A DNA stretch of 10,189 bases, taken from an uncultured Atopobiaceae bacterium. Lineage in GTDB: Bacteria; Actinomycetota; Coriobacteriia; Coriobacteriales; Atopobiaceae. This document shows, one piece after another, positions 1 through 6,130 of this stretch. Below the pieces are notes generated by a model. The model worked only from the letters and a program-made list of their open reading frames with translations. It made no database searches and had not been told where the DNA came from. The stretch's first letter is position 1, and every line of letters begins with the position of its first letter. The DNA lies in the NCBI GenBank assembly GCA_905235165.1, contig CAJOKK010000039.1:1-10189 (forward strand), in the 5' to 3' direction. A program made the position numbers and the translations under genes.

Positions 1-135
1 GGAAATGTTACTGGAGTAACAGAACCTGACAAAAACGACCCCCAAGATGTCAGGAAATGTTACTGGAGTAACAGAACCTGACAAAAACGACCCCAAAAAT
101 GTCGGGAAATGTTGCGATCGCATCATTTCCCGACA
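1..135. repeat. Tandem array of interrupted palindromes, period 52 bp
   Basis: Two near-identical 52-bp units (1-52 and 53-104, differing at about four positions) are followed by a diverged third palindrome. Each palindrome is 36 bp. The copy at 48-83 has outer arms TGTCAGG/CCTGACA, an unpaired AAAT/AGAA step, and an inner stem GTTACT-GG-AGTAAC. The copy at 1-31 is the same element cut by the window edge. The copy at 100-135 has changed both arms together (TGTCGGG/CCCGACA), so pairing is kept. The 16-bp linkers (32-47 and 84-99) are themselves conserved and begin AAAACGACCCC. The array lies 59 bp beyond the stop codon of the minus-strand ACT-MBL gene. The repeats are seen directly. The function (terminators, REP-like element or operator array) is not known. 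Confidence 0.9.
84..135 (-). terminator. Probable intrinsic terminator of the ACT-MBL gene
   Basis: Read on the minus strand, positions 135-100 form a 36-bp palindrome that pairs perfectly apart from one T-T opposition. It has 12-bp outer arms (TGTCGGGAAATG with CATTTCCCGACA) around an inner TGCGATCGCA. It is followed directly by TTTTTGGGGTCGTTTT (99-84). A long hairpin plus a T-rich tail, 59 bp after the stop at 195, fits an intrinsic terminator. The tail is interrupted by GGGGTCG, and the element belongs to a repeat array, so it may serve another purpose. Confidence 0.6.
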
Positions 136-194
136 AGTGGCTGCTTCCAAGCAACGGTAGTAAAGTGCAGGGTGCTGTCCTTACGGACGGTGAG

Positions 195-1604
195 CTAGCC
201 GAGGATCGGTCCGCGGCCCGGGCAGATGGTGTAGCCCTTGTGCTCGGCGAGCAGCTGGTTGCGGCAGATCGCAGCCAGTCCCTCGTTCGTGTCGGTGTTG
301 GCCATGAGTGAGGGCTGCAGCTCCTCGTAGGTGCGCTGCTTTTCGCTCATGCCAGCGGTGTTGACAAAGAGGTCGCCCGTAAAGAGCAGCTTGAGCTCAG
401 GGCAGCTCACCACGGTCTCGCCGCGCACGTGGCCACCGGCACCCTGGATGACCTGGAAGGTCCACCTGCCAAAGCGAATCGAGCCGATGGTCTCGAGCGG
501 ATCGTCGGTCATGCGTTTGCCCACCACGGCGCAGCGGCTCAGGTGTGGCGGCTCGTAGCGCGAGATGATCTTGGACAGCGCAACATAGGGCGCGTCGAGT
601 TCGTTGCGCTCGCGGTAGCTGGGCCGGCCGGCCGTCTCGAGCTCGAAGTTGTGATAGGTGTCACGGCTGACGTAGATGGTGTCGAAGAGGCGCAGCAGGC
701 CGCAGTTGTCGATGTCAGGATTGGTGACAAAAACGCTCTTGTGGCGCGTGGCATAGTGCTTGAAGAGGCCACTGAGCAGCTCGTCCATCTCGGGCTCGTA
801 GTAGCCGAAGCCGCAGTCGATGAAGAGCAACGACTCGTAGTACTCGAGGATGTAGATGTTGCTGCCGCAGGGCGGCTCGAGAATATAGAGCGTGAGGTCA
901 TCGGCGAGCTTGCGCGCGTTGATGATGGCGTCGAAGTTCTCGCCGGTGTGCTCGGTGATGAAGCGGGCGAAGGTCTTGATGTTCTCGAAGGCCTCCTCGG
1001 GGGACTCGCCGAGCTCGTCGAGGGTCGACATGACCTGGCTTGCGTAGGCGAGCGTCGCGTTCGTCTCGTTCTGCGAGAGATCGAGGATCTCGCGCATCTC
1101 GTTAGCGAAGGTCACGTAGAAGACGGTGCTGTCAAGCAGGTGGTCGGAGCCGTCGTAGTCGAGGACGCGCACCTCGCAGATCTTGGAGATGTCGTCGATC
1201 AGGCTCTTGATCTCGGTGGAGTTCTCCACCACGAGGCCCATCTTGAAGTTCTGGTAGGGCGTGCCGTTCTCCTGCGAGTTGATGTAGGAGATGTTGACGT
1301 CGTGCTTCTTGATGACCTCGAGGGTGGGAAGCAGCGTGCCCGGACGATCGGGCAGCTTGAGCTCGATGAGGATGATCTGGCGCACGCCCGGGTCGTCGGC
1401 CAGGTACTGCACCTCCTTGAGGCGCTCGGCGATGCGCTTCTGCTGCTGCTCGGTGGCTTCGACCTCAATGAACAGGGCGTTCTCGTCAACGGCCTTGTTG
1501 TAGTTCACGCGTACGATGTTGCCGCCATTCTCGGCGATGGCCTGGGCGGAGATAAGAAAGGCGCCGGCTTGGTCGGGCGTCTTGGTGATGTAGGTGCTGC
1601 GCAT
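195..1604 (-). CDS. Tandem-ACT, metallo-beta-lactamase-fold protein with a degraded metal site
   Basis: The protein has 469 residues. ATG at 1604 is chosen because an AGGAGG site lies 4 bp upstream and the ACT fold begins at once (MRSTYITKTPDQAGAF). A longer in-frame start at 1904 would run into the divergent neighbour. Residues 1-70 and about 76-150 look like two ACT domains, the second with the typical ELKLPDRPGTLLPTLEVI, which in this family bind amino acids or similar small ligands. Residues about 235-469 look like a metallo-beta-lactamase fold: LLFIDCGFG, the metal-loop position TNPDIDN (294-300), GAGGHVRGE (388-396) and FTGDLFVN (408-415). Active members carry THxHxDH at the metal loop. 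Here three histidine positions are N, D and N, and the late histidine of the GHGP type appears as R464. H392 and D411 remain. It is probably a cytoplasmic ligand-sensing protein, either inactive as a hydrolase or using an altered site. Substrate is unknown. Confidence 0.8.
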   Translation of the reverse strand: MRSTYITKTPDQAGAFLISAQAIAENGGNIVRVNYNKAVDENALFIEVEATEQQQKRIAERLKEVQYLADDPGVRQIILIELKLPDRPGTLLPTLEVIKKHDVNISYINSQENGTPYQNFKMGLVVENSTEIKSLIDDISKICEVRVLDYDGSDHLLDSTVFYVTFANEMREILDLSQNETNATLAYASQVMSTLDELGESPEEAFENIKTFARFITEHTGENFDAIINARKLADDLTLYILEPPCGSNIYILEYYESLLFIDCGFGYYEPEMDELLSGLFKHYATRHKSVFVTNPDIDNCGLLRLFDTIYVSRDTYHNFELETAGRPSYRERNELDAPYVALSKIISRYEPPHLSRCAVVGKRMTDDPLETIGSIRFGRWTFQVIQGAGGHVRGETVVSCPELKLLFTGDLFVNTAGMSEKQRTYEELQPSLMANTDTNEGLAAICRNQLLAEHKGYTICPGRGPILG

Positions 1605-1749
1605 GCTGCCTCCTGCGTCTGGAATGTCCCTATGAATGATAGGCGTTTCTGAGCAAAAGGATTTTGCGGTATCGTTCTCGAAACGAGTTTGCTGTCTTTT
1701 ACGGGCATCGCGGGCAGCTGAGAAGGTTGAGAGGGCTGAGGAGGCCAAC
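1605..1749. promoter_or_regulatory. Divergent intergenic region between ACT-MBL and membrane-protein genes
   Basis: This 145-bp gap must carry the start signals of both divergent genes. For the leftward gene I see an AGGAGG site next to ATG 1604 and, on the minus strand, a TATCAT hexamer (1641-1636) that could be a -10 box, with no good -35. That hexamer lies inside a small dyad, CCTAT-gaatg-ATAGG (1629-1643). A second small dyad, TCGTT-ctcga-AACGA, lies near 1673-1687. For the rightward gene, GAGGAGG (1738-1744) is 5 bp before ATG 1750. No promoter can be named with certainty. Confidence 0.35.
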
Positions 1750-2709
1750 ATGGAGAACGAGAAGATCTTCGAGCATGGCGATCGCGGCGGCGCGGGCGAA
1801 TTCTCGCCGGTCCTATCCGAACTCCTGCCCCGGGAGCCCCGGACGGGCTTGGTGGCCGTGTCGATCGTCATCGCGGTTATCTCATTCATCGTGATGGGCA
1901 ACATCTTCAGCGACCCTGCAACCTACCAGGCGATCATATCCTCGCTCGATGCCAAGAAAGACCTCGTCACGGGTCTGATGGCCGCCTCGACGGGCACCTC
2001 TGCCGCCATCACGCTGATTCCTGGCGACGTCGGTACCCCCATTGCCGAGAAGCTCATTGACCTCAGTGCCGACTTCATGGTCGTGCTCGCGGCCATCTAT
2101 CTCGAGAAGTACTTGCTCACCGTCTTCGGCTTCGTGGCATTTCGCATTCTCATACCCCTCAGCTGTGCCGTCTTCGTCGCATCTGAGTTCGCGGCCCGAC
2201 GTCCCCTCTACCGAGGGGTGGCGCTGCGCCTCTCGTCCAAGCTCTTCCTCTTTGCCCTGATGCTCGTAATCGTGGTTCCCTGCAGCGTCATGGTCTCGGA
2301 TATGGTTGACCGCACCTACCAAGACTCCATCGACCAGACCATCACCGCTGCCCAGCAGACGCAAGACGAGCTGGGCTCTCTGGCGCAGGAGGGAACGGGC
2401 CAGCAGACGGAAGGTGAGGGCAAGTCGACGGACCTGCTGAGCACGATCACGCATCTGCCAGAAACCGTCTCCAAGCTTCCCGAGACGGTCTCTGCCTCCG
2501 TCTCAGACCTCACGGAACAGGCGGAGCAGTCAATCTCAAACTTCGTTGAGGCCCTTGCCGTGATGATCGTTACCTCATGCGTTATTCCGCTCGTGGTGCT
2601 GGCCTTCTTCATCTGGCTGATGAAGACCTTCCTCGGTATCGATATGGGGCCGGGGGCAAGCGTGAGCTCCCTGCTTAACCGTGCGGCGCTTACGCGTCGC
2701 CGGGGCTAG
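1750..2709 (+). CDS. Uncharacterised multi-pass membrane protein
   Basis: The protein has 319 residues and no family I recognise. ATG 1750 is preferred over an in-frame ATG at 1636 because GAGGAGG sits 5 bp upstream and the extension would overlap the divergent leader. A hydrophilic N-terminus (1-31) precedes a membrane segment at 33-52. A soluble loop with small residues follows (55-105), then a hydrophobic block at 107-147 that probably holds two segments around LEKYLLTVFGF, and another segment at 163-183. Residues 185-265 are polar, rich in Q, E, S and T, predicted helical, and contain LPETVS twice (236-248). A last segment spans 266-291, followed by a basic tail ending TRRRG. The polar stretch between the last two segments suggests a large extracytoplasmic or cytoplasmic helical loop. 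It shares no operon with its neighbours: the left gene is divergent and the right gene convergent. Confidence 0.75.
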   Translation: MENEKIFEHGDRGGAGEFSPVLSELLPREPRTGLVAVSIVIAVISFIVMGNIFSDPATYQAIISSLDAKKDLVTGLMAASTGTSAAITLIPGDVGTPIAEKLIDLSADFMVVLAAIYLEKYLLTVFGFVAFRILIPLSCAVFVASEFAARRPLYRGVALRLSSKLFLFALMLVIVVPCSVMVSDMVDRTYQDSIDQTITAAQQTQDELGSLAQEGTGQQTEGEGKSTDLLSTITHLPETVSKLPETVSASVSDLTEQAEQSISNFVEALAVMIVTSCVIPLVVLAFFIWLMKTFLGIDMGPGASVSSLLNRAALTRRRG

Positions 2710-2722
2710 CGCCCCTTCGGGG
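2702..2722. terminator. Weak GC hairpins between convergent genes
   Basis: Two short alternative hairpins overlap the end of the membrane-protein gene: GGGGC-TAGC-GCCCC (2702-2715, with the stop codon in the loop) and CCCC-TTC-GGGG (2712-2722). The convergent CDF gene ends only 18 bp away, so a bidirectional terminator would make sense here. Neither hairpin has a clear T-tract on either strand, so the call is weak. Confidence 0.3.
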
Positions 2723-2727
2723 TTCGT

Positions 2728-3873
2728 CTAGTCCGAGATGTCGGAATCGAGCACCGCGATGAAGCGGTAGTCGGGGAAGCGCTCCTGCATGGTCTCGAGT
2801 GCATGGGAGAAGGTCTCCTTGCGGTCGACGTCGAAGCTGATCACAAGGTCGAAGTTGACCCGATGGCTGGCGCTGTCCACATAGAGCCCGTGATACTGCA
2901 GGACGCCCGCGTCCTTCTCGACAAGCTCCTTGAGCGCCGCCTCGATCTTGGCCGTGTCGCCCTCGCAGTTGGAGTTGCATGAGTAGATGCCAACTGTGTG
3001 GATGATGACGCCCGTCTCGCGCATGACGGCAAGCTGCAGCTGGCGAGTGATCTTGTCTATGTCGCGGGCGGTGAGGGTCTCGTCAACCTCGATGTGCACC
3101 GAGCCTTGCAAGCGCTGGGGGCCATAGTCGTTGAGGATGAGGTCGTAGGCACCGCGCACGCCGTCCACCTCGCTCATGACCTGCTTGACGTGAAGCGCTA
3201 GCTCGCTGTCGACGCGTTCGCCCAAGATCTTGCTGAGCGCCTCTTGCAGCATTTCGACACCGCTCTTGATGATGATGAGCGAGATGCCGGAGGCGAGCCA
3301 TGCCTCAAGGCAGATGCCGGTCGTGAGATACAGGATGGCGGCAAGGAGGGTGGAGGCGGAGATGAGCGCGTCCATGGATGCGTCCTGTCCGGAGGCCACC
3401 AAGGTGCCCGAGTCGAGCCGTTTGCCCTGACCCTTCACGTAGTTGCCAAGCACGATCTTCACGAGTACGGCCACGGCGACAACGATGAGCGTGACCGTCT
3501 CGTAGCTGGGCGTCTCGGGATGGATGATGCCGTTTATGGACTCCATGAGCGAGGTGAGGCCAGCCCAGAGCACGATTGCGGAGACGATGATGGAGCTAAG
3601 GTACTCGGCGCGGCCATGCCCGTAGGGATGGCTGTGGTCTGGCTGCTTGCTCGCCACGCGCGTGCCGATGATGGTGATGATGGAACTTGCGGCGTCGGAC
3701 AGGTTGTTGACGGCGTCGAGGATGATGGCGATCGAGTTCGAGAGAATGCCGACGCCGGCCTTGAAGGCGGCGAGCGTCACGTTGGTCACGATGCCGATGA
3801 CGCTTACGCGAACGATGGCGCTGTTTCTCTCCCTCTCGCTCTTCAAGAGGCCGTAAGTGTCTTGTTCGACCAT
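2728..3873 (-). CDS. Cation diffusion facilitator transporter, manganese-type metal site
   Basis: The protein has 381 residues. ATG 3873 is preceded by AAGGAG at 5-bp spacing. The N-terminal region (about 20-205) is the CDF membrane domain with roughly six helices. It includes GILSNSIAIILDAVNNLSDAAS in helix 2 and the histidine-rich loop PDHSHPYGHGRAEYL (78-92) that typifies the family. The transport site appears to be N56-x3-D60 (helix 2) and D164-x3-D168 (helix 5). Zinc members usually have a histidine in helix 5, while Asn/Asp-only sites are known in manganese exporters such as pneumococcal MntE. Residues about 215-297 are the usual cytoplasmic ferredoxin-like dimerisation domain. A further domain of similar size (about 305-381) follows a linker with C299 and C303, making the protein longer than the usual ~300 residues. 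It probably exports Mn(II), or another divalent metal, in exchange for protons. It is transcribed alone. Confidence 0.9.
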   Translation of the reverse strand: MVEQDTYGLLKSERERNSAIVRVSVIGIVTNVTLAAFKAGVGILSNSIAIILDAVNNLSDAASSIITIIGTRVASKQPDHSHPYGHGRAEYLSSIIVSAIVLWAGLTSLMESINGIIHPETPSYETVTLIVVAVAVLVKIVLGNYVKGQGKRLDSGTLVASGQDASMDALISASTLLAAILYLTTGICLEAWLASGISLIIIKSGVEMLQEALSKILGERVDSELALHVKQVMSEVDGVRGAYDLILNDYGPQRLQGSVHIEVDETLTARDIDKITRQLQLAVMRETGVIIHTVGIYSCNSNCEGDTAKIEAALKELVEKDAGVLQYHGLYVDSASHRVNFDLVISFDVDRKETFSHALETMQERFPDYRFIAVLDSDISD

Positions 3874-4102
3874 GTCTGCTCCTTCCTTTGCGGGCGAGGG
3901 AAGATGCGTCCTGCCTGACGTATGCTATGCCGAAATCCGTGCGTAGCCACCCATCTTTTCTGCAAACGTGCGATGAAATCGTGTTGCTTTGCTCTGCTTG
4001 CGCACCTCGTTGACGCTCTGCGATATTCTCAAAACATCATTTGCTGAAAATTAGGTGAACGGCATTAGAAAATCAGCAAACGGAGTTTTTGGAGTCTGTC
4101 TC
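3874..4102. promoter_or_regulatory. Divergent leader between CDF gene and xpt
   Basis: This 229-bp gap holds start signals for both divergent genes. For the leftward CDF gene only its AAGGAG site is clear. For xpt there is a TTGACG hexamer (4010-4015) resembling a -35 box. The best -10-like hexamers, GATATT/TATTCT (4022-4029) and CATCAT (4035-4040), are at non-ideal spacing, so the promoter is uncertain. The rightmost part contains the dyad listed separately. I see no match to the conserved core of the purine riboswitch that often precedes xpt in Firmicutes. Confidence 0.35.
4040..4080 (+). promoter_or_regulatory. 8-bp perfect dyad in the xpt leader
   Basis: TTTGCTGA (4040-4047) and TCAGCAAA (4073-4080) are perfect inverted repeats separated by 25 nt, ending 10 bp before the GGAG ribosome binding site of xpt. 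TTTTT follows at 4086-4090. The arms are AT-rich, so the hairpin would be modest. It may be an operator or leader structure controlling xpt and the uptake genes behind it. That role is inferred from position only. Confidence 0.4.
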
Positions 4103-4690
4103 ATGAAGTTGATGGAAGAGAAAATCCTTCGCGAGGGGCAGATTCTGCCTGGCGATATTTTGAAGGTCGGAAGCTTTCTCAACCAGAACATCGACATCGA
4201 TTTTTTGGGAGACATGGCCAACGAGTTCGCTCGCCTCTTCGCCCATGAGGGTGTCACAAAGGTCCTGACCATCGAGGCGAGTGGCATTGCCATTGCGACC
4301 GCCGTCGGTATGAAGCTCGGCGCGTCGGTGCTCTTTGCCAAGAAGCACCGCACCAGCAACGTCGATGGACAGCCCTACTCCGCCCCCGTTCACTCCTTCA
4401 CCCACAACGAAGACTACGAGGTGCTCGTGAGTCGCGACTATCTGTCATCAACAGACCGCGTGCTGATCGTGGACGATTTTCTCGCCAATGGACAGGCCGT
4501 CAATGGCCTGTTTTCTCTTTGCGAGCAGGCTGGTGCTCAGGTGGTCGGCGTTGGTATCGCTATCGAGAAGTGCTTCTCTGGCGCAGGTGACAAGCTGCGT
4601 GCCCAGGGTGTGCACCTTGAGTCGCTGGCGATGATCGAATCGATGTCCGAAGACAACATTGTGTTCAGGCGTGAGGACAACTCGCGCTAG
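4103..4690 (+). CDS. xpt: Xanthine phosphoribosyltransferase
   Basis: Xpt transfers the phosphoribosyl group of PRPP to xanthine, giving XMP, and so salvages a purine base in the cytoplasm. The 195-residue protein matches the length of B. subtilis Xpt (194) and aligns with it from memory without gaps at the N-terminus, which supports ATG 4103. A GTG at 4055 would add 16 unmatched residues. GGAG at 4091-4094 is an adequate ribosome binding site. Recognisable blocks are LKVGSFLNQNID (20-31), VTKVLTIEASGIA (51-63), FAKKHRT (78-84) and the PRPP-binding loop VLIVDDFLANGQA (120-132) with its paired aspartates. The late IEKCFSGAGDKL (154-165) also fits. The nucleoside uptake genes follow after 59 bp on the same strand with no visible terminator, so they are probably co-transcribed. 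AAGGAGG at 4693-4699, just after the stop, has no start codon at workable spacing. Confidence 0.95.
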   Translation: MKLMEEKILREGQILPGDILKVGSFLNQNIDIDFLGDMANEFARLFAHEGVTKVLTIEASGIAIATAVGMKLGASVLFAKKHRTSNVDGQPYSAPVHSFTHNEDYEVLVSRDYLSSTDRVLIVDDFLANGQAVNGLFSLCEQAGAQVVGVGIAIEKCFSGAGDKLRAQGVHLESLAMIESMSEDNIVFRREDNSR

Positions 4691-4749
4691 ACAAGGAGGC
4701 TGGGGCAAGAAGGGCTCCCGGCAAACTTCAAGGGAAGGTATTAAGGAAC

Positions 4750-5985
4750 ATGAAGCAGATTTCCATGGACCGTCGTCAGGCGCTGAAGCTTGGTATGGGC
4801 AGCGCTGCCGCGCTCGCGCTCACTGCGTGCAAGACCGGAAAAGACGGCGGCTCCGGAGCAGCGCCTGCCAAGGATGCCAAGGTGGGTCTCATCTGCCTGC
4901 ACGACGAGAACTCTCCGTACGACCGCAACTTCCTGGATGCCTTCAACAAGGCAGTCGAGCAGCTGGGGCTTAATCCTGACTCCTGCCTCGTCAAGACGAA
5001 CATCCCCGAGGGCCAGGAGTGCTATGACGCCGCCGCAGAGCTTGCCGATGCCGGCTGCGTCGCCGTCGTGGCTGACTCGAACGGCCACGAGGACTACATC
5101 CTCCAGGCTGCCTCCGAGTTCCCCGAGGTTCACTTCTGCTCGGCCACGGGCACCAAGGCTCACACCTCGGGTCTCGACAACTTCCACAATGCCTTCGCCT
5201 CCATCTACGAAGGCCGCTACCTCACGGGCGTTGCTGCCGGCATGAAGCTCAAGGAGCTCGCTGACGCTGGCAAGCTGAAGGGTGCCGCTCCCAAGATCGG
5301 CTACGTGGGTGCCTATCCCTACGCCGAGGTCATCTCTGGCTATACCTCCTTCTACCTGGGTGTCAAGTCCGTCATGCCCGATGTCACCATGGACGTCACC
5401 TACACTGGCACCTGGTATGACGAGGCTGCCGAGAAGGAGGCTGCCAACAAGCTTATGGAGGATGGCGCTGACCTCATCTCCCAGCACGCCGATTCCATGG
5501 GCGCACCCACCGCGTGCGAGAACGCCGGCGTTGTCGACGTCGCTTACAACGGCTCGATCATCGACGCCTGCCCCAAGACCTCGCTCATCTCCGCGGCAAT
5601 CAACTGGGAGCCCTACTTTGCCTACTTCTTCAAGGCTGCCCAGGAGGGCTCGACCATCGATGCCGACTGGACGGGCAGCCTGAAGGACGGTTCGGTGGTG
5701 CTTACCGAGCTGAACAAGGATATCGCGGCAGCTGGTACCGCCGAGAAGCTCGAGGAGATCAAGGCCAAGCTCGAGGACGGTTCGCTCCATGTCTTCGATA
5801 CCACTACCTTCACCGTCAATGGCAAGCAGCTCGATTCCTATCAGGCCGACGTCGACGACGACGCCGAGCATAAGGGCGATACCGAGGTGGTCGCTGACGG
5901 CTACTTCCATGAGTCCGAGAAGCGTTCTGCTCCCTATTTTGACTTGAAGATTGACGGCATCAATCTGGTCGAGTCCAAACAGTAA
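4750..5985 (+). CDS. BMP-family nucleoside-binding lipoprotein of an ABC importer
   Basis: The protein has 411 residues and is the substrate-binding subunit that captures a ligand, most likely a purine nucleoside, outside the membrane. The signal peptide has R8-R9 (MDRRQALKLG), a short weakly hydrophobic stretch, and the lipobox LTAC with C27 as the lipidated residue. A small acidic/glycine linker follows. The BMP (PnrA/Med-like) domain starts near residue 43 (AKVGLICLHDENSPYDRNF). It contains the family-typical LDNFHNAFASIYEGRYLTGVAAG, KIGYVGAYPYAEVISGYTSFYLGV, TGTWYDEAAEKEAANKLMEDGADLI and AINWEPYF. ATG 4750 has AAGGA very close (2 bp) and GGGAAGG 11 bp upstream. ATG 4765 is possible but has no site of its own. 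It sits between xpt and the transporter genes, followed by a strong terminator, so it may be made in excess over the membrane subunits. The exact ligand cannot be read from sequence. Confidence 0.93.
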   Translation: MKQISMDRRQALKLGMGSAAALALTACKTGKDGGSGAAPAKDAKVGLICLHDENSPYDRNFLDAFNKAVEQLGLNPDSCLVKTNIPEGQECYDAAAELADAGCVAVVADSNGHEDYILQAASEFPEVHFCSATGTKAHTSGLDNFHNAFASIYEGRYLTGVAAGMKLKELADAGKLKGAAPKIGYVGAYPYAEVISGYTSFYLGVKSVMPDVTMDVTYTGTWYDEAAEKEAANKLMEDGADLISQHADSMGAPTACENAGVVDVAYNGSIIDACPKTSLISAAINWEPYFAYFFKAAQEGSTIDADWTGSLKDGSVVLTELNKDIAAAGTAEKLEEIKAKLEDGSLHVFDTTTFTVNGKQLDSYQADVDDDAEHKGDTEVVADGYFHESEKRSAPYFDLKIDGINLVESKQ

Positions 5986-6003
5986 GACTTACAACGGCGT
6001 GAC

Positions 6004-6041
6004 AGGCGGCCTCCGGTAAATCGGGGGCCGTCTCGTTTTTT
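6004..6041 (+). terminator. Intrinsic terminator inside the uptake operon
   Basis: A 12-bp stem (6004-6015 with 6022-6033, core CGGCCTCCG/CGGGGGCCG, two G-T wobbles) closes a 6-nt loop and is followed after two bases by TTTTTT (6036-6041). It starts 18 bp after the lipoprotein stop codon and precedes the ATPase gene. It should stop or reduce read-through from the xpt-lipoprotein part. Confidence 0.88.
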
Positions 6042-6047
6042 GCGCCT

Positions 6048-6063
6048 TGCCCCTTGCGGGGCA
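6048..6063 (+). other. Second short GC hairpin downstream of the internal terminator
   Basis: TGCCCC-TTGC-GGGGCA is a perfect 6-bp stem with a tetraloop, starting 6 bp after the T-tract of the preceding terminator. A TTTTT run appears only 13 bp later (6077-6081), so it is not a standard terminator. It might protect an mRNA end or form part of the leader of the ATPase gene. Confidence 0.4.
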
Positions 6064-6130
6064 CGACGGTTCCGGGCTTTTTGCTTTGGTGCCGAGACGC
6101 AATACCAACGACGATGCGGAAAGAAGTTCC

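Noticed and set aside
1..135. CRISPR array (36-bp repeats with short spacers)
   Set aside because: The intervals between repeats are only 16 bp and conserved in sequence, whereas CRISPR spacers are longer and unique. No cas gene is present.
429..1652. 407-codon open frame on the plus strand opposite the ACT-MBL gene
   Set aside because: Its translation is V/L/D/G-rich with no domain, no ribosome binding site fits its start, and the opposite strand encodes clear ACT and MBL motifs. It is a by-product of GC-rich codon use.
1605..1904. N-terminal extension of the ACT-MBL protein by about 100 residues
   Set aside because: The extension would overlap the divergent membrane-protein gene, is S/R-rich without fold character, and an AGGAGG site supports ATG 1604.
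3950..4102. Purine riboswitch upstream of xpt
   Set aside because: I could not find the conserved core or the two loop sequences of the aptamer. Only an unrelated dyad is present.
4691..4749. Small gene using the AAGGAGG at 4693-4699
   Set aside because: No ATG, GTG or TTG lies at a workable distance. The frame that follows is about 15 codons and would need a CTG start with zero spacing.
4741..5910. 389-codon open frame on the minus strand opposite the BMP lipoprotein
   Set aside because: It mirrors the lipoprotein codons, has a low-complexity V/G/D composition and no recognisable motif, while the plus strand shows a lipobox and BMP blocks.
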